This document shows, piece after piece, positions 1 through 8,934 of a stretch of 64,000 bases of DNA. Position 1 is the first letter of the stretch; each line of letters begins with the position of its first letter. Under the pieces are notes generated by a model. It ran no database searches. It was given only the letters and a program-made list of their open reading frames with translations, and was not told the DNA's origin. Made by a program: the position numbers and the translations under genes. This DNA is from Streptomyces uncialis. GTDB lineage: Bacteria; Actinomycetota; Actinomycetes; Streptomycetales; Streptomycetaceae. The stretch is taken from positions 2,914,001 to 2,978,000 of the forward strand of contig NZ_CP109583.1 in the NCBI RefSeq assembly GCF_036250755.1, given 5' to 3'.

Positions 1-287
1 AGGTGGCGGCGCAGGGCGCGCAGCGCGGTGGAGAACGGGGCGAACGGCAGCCCTTCGGCGCCGATCTCGATACAGCCGCCGGTGACGACGACGGCGTCCC
101 GGGCGCGGGCCGCGCGCGCGAACTCCTCGATCAGCCGGGTCTTCCCGACGCCCGCCTCCCCGCCGAGCAGCAGGGCCTGCGGCTCGCCCGCGGCCGCTCG
201 GGCGAGTGCGTCGTGCAGTACGCCCATCTCGTCGGCCCGGCCGATGAACACCGGGCTCACAGATCTGGTCTCCACACCGCCGAGCAT
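1..287 (-). CDS. LuxR/AAA-type ATPase regulator, N-terminal fragment (runs off window)
   Basis: Only the first 95 or so codons are present; the gene continues beyond the left edge. The translation has FIGRADEMGVLHDAL followed by a Walker A loop, GGEAGVGKTRL, near residues 36-46. This is the usual start of the AAA-type NTPase module of large ATP-binding LuxR (LAL/MalT-like) regulators and related signalling ATPases. The ATG at 287 gives the longest protein. A GTG at 260 (giving MSPVFIGRADE) is an equally plausible start, because homologous proteins usually begin just before the FIGR motif. The C-terminal helix-turn-helix that would settle the class lies outside the window, so the regulator assignment is inference and only the P-loop module is seen. 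Confidence 0.75.
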   Translation of the reverse strand, partial: MLGGVETRSVSPVFIGRADEMGVLHDALARAAAGEPQALLLGGEAGVGKTRLIEEFARAARARDAVVVTGGCIEIGAEGLPFAPFSTALRALRRH

Positions 288-484
288 CGCACAGGGGTAC
301 CGCACTCCCCCAGAGGGTTTCCCCCGCGACCCCATGGACCGGTGCCCCAGGCCGTGCCCGTCGGCGGACCAGCCTGGTTCGTCCTCCCCAGGACGCCGAA
401 ACGCCGCGGTCGGGACGCCGGTGTCCGGCGCCCCGACCGTGGTGCGGGCTCTCTTGGTGCTGTCGGTGCGGGTCCCCGTGACCG

Positions 485-499
485 CCGCCTCACAGGCGG
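485..499. terminator. short inverted repeat (6-bp stem, 3-nt loop)
   Basis: CCGCCT-CAC-AGGCGG lies just downstream of the 61-aa gene (stop at 515, minus strand). It is a plausible weak terminator but has no T-tract, which is normal for Streptomyces. The rest of 288-514 shows no convincing gene. Confidence 0.3.
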
Positions 500-514
500 A
501 CGGGGCGGGCCCGT

Positions 515-700
515 TCACGCGGCGCGTGTGAAACGCTCGGGACCGGGTTCGCCCGCACTCACCTGCCCCTCCGCCTCGTACTGCGCGAGGCGGGCCCGGT
601 CGGCCTTGCGTGCCTTGCGTACGGCGCGGACCAGACGGTGGTGGGCGGCCTCACGGTGGAGGTCCGCGGCGTGCAGCTGGTGTATCTCGAACTCGAACAT
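515..700 (-). CDS. small basic hypothetical protein, 61 aa
   Basis: A 61-residue, Arg/Ala-rich protein beginning MFEFEIHQLHAADLHREA. An amphipathic basic helix of HRLVRAVRKARKADR type follows. The start is supported by an AGGGG Shine-Dalgarno sequence about 5 nt upstream of the ATG. Small proteins with this opening pattern (MFEYEI..., then a helix rich in Glu, Arg and Ala) are common in Streptomyces genomes. I know of no assigned function. It is transcribed towards the ATPase regulator but separated from it by more than 200 bp, so no operon is implied. It could be a nucleic-acid-binding or regulatory peptide, but this is only a guess from its charge. Confidence 0.7.
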   Translation of the reverse strand: MFEFEIHQLHAADLHREAAHHRLVRAVRKARKADRARLAQYEAEGQVSAGEPGPERFTRAA

Positions 701-884
701 CTTGACCCCTCGGCCGGTTGCGGTATCGCTTTCCGCGATGCCTCAACTCTCGCGGCCCAGGGGGTTCCACCGCATGGGGCGTGTGCCGCATCTTGTGGGT
801 GACCGGCACCTTAGAGTTCGCCGTCCGCCCCCACGAAACGCCTTAGACGGGGCTCAGACGTCCTAGACCCCGCCCCCTGCTCCC

Positions 885-1246
885 CGCCCGCCCCGGGGTT
901 CCGTGCGCTGAGCCCACTTGTTCCCGTGCGGGTCGCCCGTGGGGTGCGCAGTTCCCCGCGCCCCTGGATGCTGCCCCGGTCCGTCGCATTTCGGGTGCCG
1001 GTTCGCCCTCGTCCTTTGCGCAGTTCCCCGCGCCCCTTGAGGGGCACTCCACTCCGCGCGCAGTCGAAAGAACCCACCGGACGCGCCCCGAAGGGGCGCG
1101 GGGAACTGCGCGAAACCACCGAGCGACGGCACAAGGAACAAGCGCGTCACGCCGGACGGACCTCGGAAGCGCAAGCGAAGGCGACCCGCACGGGAACAAG
1201 TACGCCCCCCGGGCCGGACCTCAGAGGCGCAAGCGAAGGCGACCCG
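885..1246. repeat. intergenic repeat array A (hairpin units, inverted arrangement)
   Basis: The 701-1246 space holds no gene. From about 885 it consists of the dispersed repeat seen six times in this window. Two units read GTGCGCAGTTCCCCGCGCCC-like on the plus strand (near 945 and 1015). One lies in the opposite orientation, directly after the perfect hairpin CGCGCCCC-GAA-GGGGCGCG at 1082-1100. The right end carries the linker CGGAAGCGCAAGCGAAGGCG twice. No protein-coding signal is seen. Confidence 0.8.
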
Positions 1247-1936
1247 TCAGCCTGCCGTCGGCAGGCTCAGGAGCACGTCCGTGTACTTGGCGACCGACAG
1301 CAGCAGTCCGATGACGCCGAGCGAGACACCCGCCCAGGCGACGGACCTGACCCACGGGGCCTGCACCGTACCGGGCGTGCCGAACAGGGGCCTGACGAGC
1401 GTCGCCGCACCGACGATCAGGGCGACCAGGGCGAAGATGCCGCCCACCAGGGCCGTGGCGTGCCAGGCGTCGCCGTAGACCTCCTGGATCTGCTGGGCGA
1501 CCCCGGCCCCCGAGGACGACGCCTCCAGCTGGCCGATGATCGACTCCCGCGCGGAGGCGACCGTGCCGATCCAGCCGCCGCTCAGTCCGACGACGCCGAG
1601 CGCGGCGGAGACCACGGCAGCGGCGCCCTGGCCGACACCCGAGGGCGCCTTGGCCACGGGGGCGGTGAGGTCCTCGTCGTCGATGCCCTCGTCGTCGTCA
1701 TCGACCAGGTCGGTGCCGTCGTCGGCCACGGCGTCCTGGACGGTACCGTCCGGCACCGTGCCGTCCTTCTCCACCGTGTCCGTGGCCTTCGCCGCGTCCG
1801 GGGTCTTCGTCATACGGTCGGCGTCGCTCTTCGCGGCGGTTTCGGGGGCGGCCCCGGCGGCACCGGGTCCCGCTTCGGTGCCCGTGGCCGCGCTGTCGGC
1901 GCCCGCGGCGGCGTTGTCTTCAGTCCTCGTACCCAT
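1247..1936 (-). CDS. hypothetical membrane protein with acidic N-terminal tail, 229 aa
   Basis: The start at 1936 (MGTRTEDNAAAG) is chosen because the upstream extension of the frame overlaps the acetyltransferase gene and looks non-coding. Residues 1-85 are low-complexity Ala/Asp/Thr-rich and very acidic (VDDDDEGIDDEDL), so probably disordered and cytoplasmic. After that come about three hydrophobic stretches: GAAAVVSAALGVVGLSGG, ALVGGIFALVALIVGAATL and VAWAGVSLGVIGLLLSVA. The loop between the first two contains a glutamine-rich segment. No family is recognised. It lies downstream of the GNAT gene in the same direction, with a gap of about 60 bp, so the two may be cotranscribed. Confidence 0.75.
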   Translation of the reverse strand: MGTRTEDNAAAGADSAATGTEAGPGAAGAAPETAAKSDADRMTKTPDAAKATDTVEKDGTVPDGTVQDAVADDGTDLVDDDDEGIDDEDLTAPVAKAPSGVGQGAAAVVSAALGVVGLSGGWIGTVASARESIIGQLEASSSGAGVAQQIQEVYGDAWHATALVGGIFALVALIVGAATLVRPLFGTPGTVQAPWVRSVAWAGVSLGVIGLLLSVAKYTDVLLSLPTAG

Positions 1937-1998
1937 CCGGGCACCGTACGGACGCCGTCTGAGAGGTTCCTTAACGACGCCCGGGACGGCCTCGGGAT

Positions 1999-2553
1999 TC
2001 ACGCCTGACGGGTACCCCATTCGGGTGCCAGGACGGACCACATCTCCATGTCGTGGCGTACGTCCCGGTACGGATAGCTCTCGCGCAGCACCCCTTCGCG
2101 GCGCATTCCGAGCCGTTCCGCGACCCGCAGGCTGGGCTTGTTGGCGGAGGAGGCGACCCATTCGACACGGTGCATGCCGCGGTCGTGGAAGGCCCAGTCG
2201 ATGAGGACCCGGGCGCCCCGGGTGACCAGACCGCGACCGGCGGCGTCGGGTTCGAGCCAGCAGCCGAGCTCGCAGTTGCCGGTCCCCGCGTCGAAGAGGC
2301 GGAAGAGCAGACCCCCGACGAGGGTGCCGTCCAGCCACAGGCCGTGCATGCTGCCGCTGTCGGCGGCGCGCTTGTCGGCGTACGAGCGCAGCATGGCGCG
2401 AGCGGCTTCCGCGTCGTGGATACCGGTGCCGAAGGAGACGTGCTGTCCGATGAACGCGCGTCCGCGGTCCAGATGGGCCAGGAACTCCTCGGCGTGCCAG
2501 GACTCCAGCGGGCGCAGTTCCGCGCCGTCGTCACCGAGTGTTCTCGCGTACAT
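1999..2553 (-). CDS. GNAT-family N-acetyltransferase (RimJ/RimL type)
   Basis: The protein is 184 aa, the usual size for the ribosomal-protein/small-molecule acetyltransferase branch of the GNAT superfamily, which transfers acetyl from acetyl-CoA to an amine. The N-terminal part (LRPLESWHAEEFLAHLDR) matches the start of the fold. The acetyl-CoA pyrophosphate loop is visible as EPDAAGRGLVTRGARVL around residues 103-119. The motif B region WAFHDRGMHRVEWVASSANKPSLRVAERLGMRREG is typical of RimJ-like enzymes, with the N-x-x-S/A...LGF/M pattern. The substrate cannot be inferred. It is followed by the 229-aa membrane protein in the same direction. Confidence 0.88.
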   Translation of the reverse strand: MYARTLGDDGAELRPLESWHAEEFLAHLDRGRAFIGQHVSFGTGIHDAEAARAMLRSYADKRAADSGSMHGLWLDGTLVGGLLFRLFDAGTGNCELGCWLEPDAAGRGLVTRGARVLIDWAFHDRGMHRVEWVASSANKPSLRVAERLGMRREGVLRESYPYRDVRHDMEMWSVLAPEWGTRQA

Positions 2554-2648
2554 TCCTCAGCTCCTCAGCCAGGGGTGGGACCGGTCACCGCCCCGGAGGG
2601 CACCCTTGGCCGGGCGCCGTCACACGGGGGTCGCGGTCGCTTTCGTCG

Positions 2649-4883
2649 TCATACGTCCGCGTGTGTCGGCGCGTCGCGCCGCGCGGGAATCGTCGCATGT
2701 CCCGCCGGATCACCGGTAGCGGCTTTCGGCGCCTCGATGCTGATACGGGGCAGCAGCCGGTCCAGCCGGCGCGGCAGCCACCAGTTGGCGCCGCCGAGCA
2801 TATGCATCAGGGCGGGCACCAGGAGGGTGCGCAGGACGAAGGCGTCCAGGGCGACGGCCGCGGCGAGCGCGATGCCGAACATGGCGATGACCCGGTCGCC
2901 GGTGAGGACGAAGGCGAGGAAGACGGAGATCATGATGACCGCCGCGGAGTTGATCACGCGGCTGGTCTCCGCGAGTCCGACCCGTACCGCGCGGCGGTTG
3001 TCCCGGGTCTCCAGCCATTCCTCGTACATCCGGCTCACCAGGAAGACCTGGTAGTCCATGGAGAGCCCGAAGAGGACGGACACCATGATGACGGGGAGGA
3101 ACGGTTCGATGGGCCCGGCGCGGCCGAGGCCGAGGAGTTCGCTGCCCCAGCCCCACTGGAAGATCGCGACGACGACGCCGAAGGCCCCGGCCACGGCGGC
3201 GATGTTCATGACGGCGGCCTTGACGGGGATACCGATGGAGCGGAAGGCCAGCAGGAGCAGCAGACAGCCGAGGGCGATGACGACCCCGACGAAGAGCGGG
3301 AGCTTGCCGACGATGATCTCGGCGAAGTCGTCGTATCCGGCGGTCACACCCCCGACGTGGACGTCGAGGGAGGTGCCGTGCTCGGCGCGGGGCAGGACCT
3401 CGGTGCGCAGCCGGTCGACGAGCGCGCTGGTCTCCTGGGACTGCGGCGCGGACCCGGGGACGACGGTGAGGACCGCGGTGTCACCGGCGCCGTTGTGGAC
3501 GGCCGGGGTGACGGACGCGACGTTCTCGGTGCTGCGCAGGGTGGCGGCGAGGCCGTCGAAGGCGAGGCGGTCGTCGGCGCCGCGGAGTTCGGCGACGAGG
3601 GTGAGGGGGCCGTTGACCCCGGGGCCGAACCCGTCGGCGAGGAGGTCGTAGGCCTGGCGGGTGGTGGCCGTCTCCGGGTTGTTGCCCTGGTCGGAGGTGC
3701 CGAGGTGCAGCGAGAGGGTGGGCAGCGCGAGGACCGTGATCACGGCGAGGGCGAGAGCGCCGAGGAGTTTGGGATGCCGTTCGACGAAGGCGGACCAGCG
3801 GGCGGCGAGACCGGTGGGGACCTCGGGTGCGGGTCCGTGCTCGGCCAGCCGTCGGCGTTCGCGGCGGCTGAGCGCGCGGGGGCCGATCCAGGCGAGCAGC
3901 GCGGGCAGCAGGGTCACGGACGCGGCGACGGTCAGGACGACGGTGAGGGACGCGGCGATGGCGACCCCGTTGAGGAAGCCGAGCCGCAGGATCAGCATGC
4001 CGAGCAGGGCGATGCAGACGGTGGCGCCCGCGAAGACGACGGCGCGGCCGGTGGTGGCGACGGCCCGGACCGCGGACTCCTCGACGGACAAGCCGCGTTT
4101 GAGGCCCTGCCGGTGGCGGGTGACGATGAACAGCGCGTAGTCGATGCCGACGCCGAGGCCGATGAGCAGGCCGAGCATGGGGGCGAAGTCCGCGACGGTC
4201 ATGGTGTGGCCGAGCAGCACGATCCCGCCGTAGGCGGTGCCGACGCTGACGAGGGCCGTGGCGATGGGCAGCAGGGACGCGGCGAGGGAGCCGAAGGCCA
4301 GGAAGAGGACGACGGCGGCGACGGCGACACCCACGGCCTCCGCGAGATGTCCGCCGAGCGGTTCGGTGAGGGCGACGGCGGTGCCGCCGAGTTCGACGCG
4401 GAGGTCGTCGCCCGCGGCCCGCTGGGCCGTGGTGACGACGGCGTCGGCGTGGGCCGCGGTCAGTTCACCGACCGGCCGGTCGAAGGTGAGGGTGGCGTAG
4501 GCGGTGCGGCCGTCGGCGCTGATCCGGGTGGCGGCGCCGGGTCCGTCGGCGCCCGGCTCACCGTACGGGCTGGTGACATCGGCGACGGTGGGCAGTGCCG
4601 CGACCTCGGCGAGGGTCCGGGTCATGGTCTGTTCGACGGCGGCGGCGCGTACCGTGCCGCGTTCGGTGTGCCAGACGATGGTGTCGCTGTCACCGCCCGC
4701 GCCGGGGAAGCCCTGGGCGAGGAGCTCGGTGGCGCGGCCGGACTCGGTGCCGGGGACCTCGTAGTCGTTGGAGTACGCGGAGCCGGTGAGGGCCGCGGCG
4801 GCGGCCGTGGCGCCGAGGGCGAGGAGCCACAGCAGGACGACCACGAGGCGTCGGCGGACGCACCATCGCGCGAGTGCTGCCAC
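2649..4883 (-). CDS. MMPL-family RND transporter
   Basis: This is a large polytopic membrane protein of 744 aa from the preferred GTG at 4883, which has GGGAG 7 nt upstream. The frame stays open to 5063, but that extension looks non-coding. It begins AALARWCVRRRLVVVLLWLLALG, the first membrane span. A large extracytoplasmic loop follows, then five spans with GLGVGIDYALFIVTRHRQGL, the MMPL signature. A second copy of this pattern contains LFGLSMDYQVFLVSRMYEEW. The two-fold repeat and the Asp in GIDYALF and SMDYQVF, which carries the proton relay, are hallmarks of MMPL/actinobacterial RND transporters. These export lipids, siderophores or drugs using the proton gradient. The cargo is unknown and there is no lipid or natural-product gene next to it. 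Confidence 0.92.
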   Translation of the reverse strand: MAALARWCVRRRLVVVLLWLLALGATAAAAALTGSAYSNDYEVPGTESGRATELLAQGFPGAGGDSDTIVWHTERGTVRAAAVEQTMTRTLAEVAALPTVADVTSPYGEPGADGPGAATRISADGRTAYATLTFDRPVGELTAAHADAVVTTAQRAAGDDLRVELGGTAVALTEPLGGHLAEAVGVAVAAVVLFLAFGSLAASLLPIATALVSVGTAYGGIVLLGHTMTVADFAPMLGLLIGLGVGIDYALFIVTRHRQGLKRGLSVEESAVRAVATTGRAVVFAGATVCIALLGMLILRLGFLNGVAIAASLTVVLTVAASVTLLPALLAWIGPRALSRRERRRLAEHGPAPEVPTGLAARWSAFVERHPKLLGALALAVITVLALPTLSLHLGTSDQGNNPETATTRQAYDLLADGFGPGVNGPLTLVAELRGADDRLAFDGLAATLRSTENVASVTPAVHNGAGDTAVLTVVPGSAPQSQETSALVDRLRTEVLPRAEHGTSLDVHVGGVTAGYDDFAEIIVGKLPLFVGVVIALGCLLLLLAFRSIGIPVKAAVMNIAAVAGAFGVVVAIFQWGWGSELLGLGRAGPIEPFLPVIMVSVLFGLSMDYQVFLVSRMYEEWLETRDNRRAVRVGLAETSRVINSAAVIMISVFLAFVLTGDRVIAMFGIALAAAVALDAFVLRTLLVPALMHMLGGANWWLPRRLDRLLPRISIEAPKAATGDPAGHATIPARRDAPTHADV

Positions 4884-5161
4884 CGATGTGCTCCCAAGCC
4901 TCGTCGGATCTTCCTCGGGAACAGCCGGTACCCCGGTACAGCCGCCGGGACCGGACCCCAGGGTCACACGGGGGACGAACGGTACCGCCACGAAGAACAT
5001 ATGAACGTGGGGCCACTCTCGCAGCAACAAGAGATCGTTTGTCCGGTTCGTGGCTCTCGTCACAGAAGTCGGCGGACGTGTCGGCGGAAGTGGGCCGAGG
5101 CCGGCGGACGGCCCGGACCTGGGAGGGTTCCGCCCCTGCGCGGGCCCGTACGGACGGCGGA
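4884..5161. other. intergenic region upstream of the MMPL gene
   Basis: No gene is seen. The region holds the Shine-Dalgarno and presumed promoter of the minus-strand MMPL gene. It also contains a locally AT-richer stretch near 4990-5045 (AAGAACATATGAACG, AACAAGAGATCG) that is the likeliest promoter site. No confident -10/-35 pair could be assigned. Confidence 0.4.
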
Positions 5162-5192
5162 GGGCGGCGCACCGTCAACCGGTGCGCCGCCC
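5162..5192 (-). terminator. strong terminator hairpin after gatB
   Basis: A perfect 12-bp stem, GGGCGGCGCACC pairing with GGTGCGCCGCCC, with the 7-nt loop GTCAACC. It lies about 30 bp beyond the gatB stop codon (minus strand). This is the typical T-tract-free terminator of high-GC actinobacteria and marks the end of the gatCAB operon. Confidence 0.8.
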
Positions 5193-5221
5193 CCCGCTCG
5201 TACTCATCCGTCCGTCGGGGG

Positions 5222-6733
5222 TCAGCCCTCGACGCCGAGACGCTCCAGGATCAGTTCCTTGACCCGGGCCGCGTCGGCCTGCCCGCGGGTGGCCTTCATG
5301 ACGGCACCCACCAGGGCGCCCGCCGCCTGGACCTTGCCACCGCGGATCTTGTCCGCGATGCCCGGGTTCCCGGCGATGGCCTCGTCGACGGCGGTGGTGA
5401 GCGCGCCCTCGTCGGAGACGACCTTCAGGCCACGCTTCTCGACGACCTCGTCCGGCGTGCCCTCACCGGCCAGCACACCCTCGATGACCTGCCGGGCGAG
5501 CTTGTCGTTGAGGTCGCCCGACGCGACGAGCGCGGCGACCCGCGCGACCGCGGCGGGGGTGATCCCCAGCGCGTCCAGGGCCCGACCGGACTCGTTGGCG
5601 TTGCGGGCCAGCTCGCCCATCCACCACTTGCGGGCGGCGGCGGAGTCGGCGCCCTCCTCGATGGTCGCGGCGATCAGGTCGACCGCCCCGGCGTTGAGGA
5701 TGGACTGCATGTCGTGCTCGGTGACGCCCCACTCCTCGCGCAGCCGGTTACGGCGTACGCGCGGCAGCTCGGGCAGCCCGGCCCGCAGTTCCTCGACCCA
5801 TTCCCGGGCCGGGGCGACGGGCACCAGATCGGGCTCCGGGAAGTACCGGTAGTCCTCCGCCTCCTCCTTGATCCGGCCGGAGGTGGTGGAGCCGGTGTCC
5901 TCGTGGAAGTGCCGGGTCTCCTGGACGATGGTGCCGCCGGTGTTCAGGACCGCGGCGTGCCGCTGGATCTCGAAGCGGGCGGCACGCTCGACGGAGCGCA
6001 GCGAGTTGACGTTCTTCGTCTCGCTGCGGGTGCCGAACTTCTCGCGGCCGTGGGGACGCAGCGACAGGTTCACATCGCAGCGCATCTGGCCCATCTCCAT
6101 CCGGGCCTCGGAGACACCGAGCGCCCGGATCAGCTCACGCAGCTCCGCGACATACGCCTTGGCGACCTCGGGAGCGCGCTCACCGGCGCCGGTGATCGGC
6201 TTGGTGACGATCTCGATGAGGGGGATGCCCGCGCGGTTGTAGTCGAGGAGCGAGTGCGAGGCGCCGTGGATTCGGCCGGTGGCGCCGCCCACATGTGTCG
6301 ACTTGCCGGTGTCCTCCTCCATATGGGCGCGCTCGATGTCCACGCGGAAGACCTCGCCGTCCTCCAGCTGGACGTCCAGATAGCCGTTGAAGGCGATCGG
6401 CTCGTCGTACTGGGAGGTCTGGAAGTTCTTCGGCATGTCCGGATAGAAGTAGTTCTTCCGGGCGAAGCGGCACCACTCGGCGATCTCGCAGTGCAGCGCG
6501 AGACCGATCTTGATCGCGGACTCCACGCCGATCGCGTTGACGACCGGCAGGGAGCCCGGCATGCCGAGACAGGTCGGGCAGGTCTGGGCATTGGGCTCCG
6601 CGCCCAGTTCCGTGGCGCAGCCGCAGAACATCTTGGTCCTGGTGCCGAGCTCGACATGGACCTCCAGGCCCATGACGGGGTCGTACGACGCGAGCGCGTC
6701 CTCGTACGACACCAGGTCGGTCGTGACAGTCAC
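5222..6733 (-). CDS. gatB: Asp-tRNA(Asn)/Glu-tRNA(Gln) amidotransferase subunit B
   Basis: GatB binds the misacylated Glu-tRNA(Gln) or Asp-tRNA(Asn) and activates its side chain with ATP. Ammonia from GatA then converts it to Gln-tRNA or Asn-tRNA in the cytoplasm. The 503-aa length is standard. The kinase-like core opens with [23 protein letters not shown]. It has the metal-binding Cys pattern CGC...[15 protein letters not shown] and the conserved [15 protein letters not shown], followed by MRCDVNLS. The C-terminal GatB/YqeY helical tail covers about residues 350-503. It is the last gene of gatC-gatA-(79 aa)-gatB, 15 bp after the small membrane protein gene, and ends at a strong hairpin. Function is certain at family level. 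Confidence 0.97.
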   Translation of the reverse strand: MTVTTDLVSYEDALASYDPVMGLEVHVELGTRTKMFCGCATELGAEPNAQTCPTCLGMPGSLPVVNAIGVESAIKIGLALHCEIAEWCRFARKNYFYPDMPKNFQTSQYDEPIAFNGYLDVQLEDGEVFRVDIERAHMEEDTGKSTHVGGATGRIHGASHSLLDYNRAGIPLIEIVTKPITGAGERAPEVAKAYVAELRELIRALGVSEARMEMGQMRCDVNLSLRPHGREKFGTRSETKNVNSLRSVERAARFEIQRHAAVLNTGGTIVQETRHFHEDTGSTTSGRIKEEAEDYRYFPEPDLVPVAPAREWVEELRAGLPELPRVRRNRLREEWGVTEHDMQSILNAGAVDLIAATIEEGADSAAARKWWMGELARNANESGRALDALGITPAAVARVAALVASGDLNDKLARQVIEGVLAGEGTPDEVVEKRGLKVVSDEGALTTAVDEAIAGNPGIADKIRGGKVQAAGALVGAVMKATRGQADAARVKELILERLGVEG

Positions 6734-6748
6734 GGTGAAACTTCCCTC

Positions 6749-6988
6749 TCAGCCCAGCAGGACATCGTCGTCACCGAGGCGCTTGAGCTCCCGGTAGAGG
6801 ATGGCGAGGCCGGTGGCGATGGCGGCGGCGGACACCGCGGCGTCGAGCAGCCGCAGCGTGTCGTTGTCCGAGCGGGCCTTCCTGGCCTGCTTGAGGACGC
6901 TGACGGCGCCGAACGCCGTGGTGGCCATGGACAGGTACGTGCCGGACCTGGACTTCTTGAAGCCCTTGGCCTTGGTCAGTGCGCTCAC
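6749..6988 (-). CDS. 79-aa membrane protein inside the gat operon
   Basis: A small protein starting at a GTG (6988) that overlaps the gatA stop by 4 bp (GTGA), so it is translationally coupled to gatA. The basic N-terminus ([15 protein letters not shown]) is followed by one or two hydrophobic stretches, including [21 protein letters not shown] near residues 47-67. A longer reading of the frame runs through gatA and is rejected. A small membrane protein in this position between gatA and gatB is a recurring feature of Streptomyces as I recall it. I know of no function. Tight coupling suggests it is made together with the GatCAB complex, perhaps as a membrane tether; that is speculation. Confidence 0.8.
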   Translation of the reverse strand: MSALTKAKGFKKSRSGTYLSMATTAFGAVSVLKQARKARSDNDTLRLLDAAVSAAAIATGLAILYRELKRLGDDDVLLG

Positions 6989-8499
6989 AGCGACGGTGCC
7001 TCCTCTAGCAGCGGATGACCCCAGCGTTCCACGAACGCCGCCTCGACGGCGGCACCGACCTTGTACAGCCGGTCGTCCTTCATCGCCGGGGCGATGATCT
7101 GGAGACCGACCGGCAGACCGTCCTCGGGCGCGAGGCCGCAGGGCAGCGACATGGCCGCGTTGCCCGCCAGGTTGGTGGGGATGGTGCACAGGTCCGCGAG
7201 GTACATCGCCATCGGGTCGTCCGCGCGTTCACCGATCGCGAAGGCGGTGGTGGGCGTCGTGGGCGACACGATCACGTCGACCCGCTCGAACGCCTTCTCG
7301 AAGTCCCGGGTGATCAGGGTGCGGACCTTCTGGGCGCTGCCGTAGTACGCGTCGTAGTAGCCGGAGCTGAGCGCGTACGTGCCGAGCATGATCCGCCGCT
7401 TGACCTCGTCGCCGAAACCGGCGTCACGGGTGATCGCGGTGACCTCCTCGGCCGAACGGGTGCCGTCGTCGCCGACCCGCAGCCCGTAGCGCATCGCGTC
7501 GAAGCGGGCCAGGTTGCTGGAGCACTCGGACGGCGCGATCAGGTAGTACGCGGAGAGCGCCAGGTCGAAGGACGGGCAGTCCAGCTCGACGATCTCGGCG
7601 CCCAGCTCCTTGAGCAGCGCGACGGACTCGTCGAACCGCTGGACGACGCCGGCCTGGTAGCCCTCGCCGCGGAACTGCTTGACGACACCGACCCGCATAC
7701 CCGCCACGGAACCGTTGCGCGCGGCCTCCACGACCGGCGGTACGGGGGCGTCGATGGACGTCGAGTCCAGCGGGTCGTGGCCGCCGATGACCTCGTGCAG
7801 CAGGGCCGCGTCGAGGACGGTACGCGCACAGGGGCCGCCCTGGTCCAGCGAGCTGGAGAACGCGACCATGCCGTAGCGGGAGACCCCGCCGTACGTCGGC
7901 TTGACCCCGACCGTGCCGGTCAGGGCGGCGGGCTGACGGATCGAGCCGCCGGTGTCCGTACCGATCGCGAGGGGCGCCTGGTACGAGGCGAGCGCCGCGG
8001 ACGAGCCGCCGCCGGAGCCGCCCGGGACCCGGGTCAGGTCCCACGGGTTGCCCGTGGGGCCGTACGCGCTGTTCTCCGTCGACGACCCCATGGCGAACTC
8101 GTCCATGTTGGTCTTGCCGAGGATCACGACGTCGGCGGCCTTCAGCTTCTTCGTGAGGGTCGCGTCGTACGGCGGGATCCAGCCTTCGAGGATCTTCGAG
8201 CCGACGGTGGTCGGGATGCCGTCGGTGGTGAAGATGTCCTTGAGCGCGAGCGGTACGCCCGCGAGGGGGCCGAGCTTCTCGCCCGCCGCGCGCTTGGCGT
8301 CCACCGTGCGGGCCTGGGCGAGGGCGCCCTCGCGGTCCACGTGCAGGAACGCGTGGACCTTCTCGTCGACGGCCTCGATCCGGGCCAGGTGGGCCTCGGT
8401 GACCTCGACGGCCGTCAGCTCGCCGGAAGCGATGCGCGCCGCTGTTTCGGCGGCGGTCAGCCTGATGATGCTGTTCATGTCGGGCTTGTCCTCAGGCAT
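6985..8499 (-). CDS. gatA: Asp-tRNA(Asn)/Glu-tRNA(Gln) amidotransferase subunit A
   Basis: GatA is the amidase subunit. It hydrolyses glutamine and channels ammonia to GatB for transamidation of misacylated tRNA. The 504-aa protein has the amidase-signature fold: catalytic Lys in [12 protein letters not shown] (about residue 85), the Gly/Ser-rich signature [15 protein letters not shown], and the Ser-cisSer-Lys triad completed by [12 protein letters not shown]. The start at 8499 has GGAGG about 10 nt upstream. An alternative ATG 7 codons in ([11 protein letters not shown]) is also preceded by a GAGG-like site. It follows gatC with a 5-bp gap and overlaps the next small gene by 4 bp, so the operon is tightly coupled. 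Confidence 0.97.
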   Translation of the reverse strand: MPEDKPDMNSIIRLTAAETAARIASGELTAVEVTEAHLARIEAVDEKVHAFLHVDREGALAQARTVDAKRAAGEKLGPLAGVPLALKDIFTTDGIPTTVGSKILEGWIPPYDATLTKKLKAADVVILGKTNMDEFAMGSSTENSAYGPTGNPWDLTRVPGGSGGGSSAALASYQAPLAIGTDTGGSIRQPAALTGTVGVKPTYGGVSRYGMVAFSSSLDQGGPCARTVLDAALLHEVIGGHDPLDSTSIDAPVPPVVEAARNGSVAGMRVGVVKQFRGEGYQAGVVQRFDESVALLKELGAEIVELDCPSFDLALSAYYLIAPSECSSNLARFDAMRYGLRVGDDGTRSAEEVTAITRDAGFGDEVKRRIMLGTYALSSGYYDAYYGSAQKVRTLITRDFEKAFERVDVIVSPTTPTTAFAIGERADDPMAMYLADLCTIPTNLAGNAAMSLPCGLAPEDGLPVGLQIIAPAMKDDRLYKVGAAVEAAFVERWGHPLLEEAPSL

Positions 8500-8504
8500 G
8501 GCGA

Positions 8505-8801
8505 TCAGTCCTCCCCCAGGATCTGCGGGACCTTGAAACGCTGCTGTTCATGGGCCGGGGCACCGGACAGCGCCTGCTCGGGGGTGAGCGAGGGTCGGAC
8601 CTCGTCCGCGCGCATGACGTTCGTCAGGGGCAGCGGGTGGGAGGTCGGCGGTACGTCCTGGTCGGCGACCTCGGCGACGCGGGCTACCGCGCCGATGATG
8701 TCGTCGAGCTGACCGGCGAAGTGGTCGAGTTCTTCGCTCTTCAGGTCCAGGCGTGCCAGCCGTGCGAGGTGGGCGACCTCCTCGCGCGTGATGCCAGGCA
8801 T
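8505..8801 (-). CDS. gatC: Asp-tRNA(Asn)/Glu-tRNA(Gln) amidotransferase subunit C
   Basis: GatC is the 98-aa assembly subunit that wraps around the GatA-GatB interface. Its sequence is typical: [20 protein letters not shown], then [32 protein letters not shown], then [16 protein letters not shown], ending near [10 protein letters not shown]. The ATG at 8801 has AGAGGA 7 nt upstream and restores the family's normal length; the longer open frame upstream is repeat sequence. It is the first gene of the gat operon, so the operon promoter must lie in or beyond the repeat-filled space at 8802-9446. Confidence 0.95.
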   Translation of the reverse strand: MPGITREEVAHLARLARLDLKSEELDHFAGQLDDIIGAVARVAEVADQDVPPTSHPLPLTNVMRADEVRPSLTPEQALSGAPAHEQQRFKVPQILGED

Positions 8802-8934
8802 GCGTCGATCCTCTGGGGTGAGTGGTGGTTTTGAGGCCAATCCTATGGGGCGGGAGTGTCTCTCCGCGAAACCCCTTGGCGGGGGGCCCGCAGCACCGTC
8901 CCCCGGCCCGTCCTCCGACCCGGCCCGGCCGAGG

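Noticed and set aside
2538..5852. Long plus-strand frame (1104 codons)
   Set aside because: It is the reverse-strand shadow of the MMPL gene and its neighbours: Asp/Glu/Gly/Arg-rich low-complexity product without domains.
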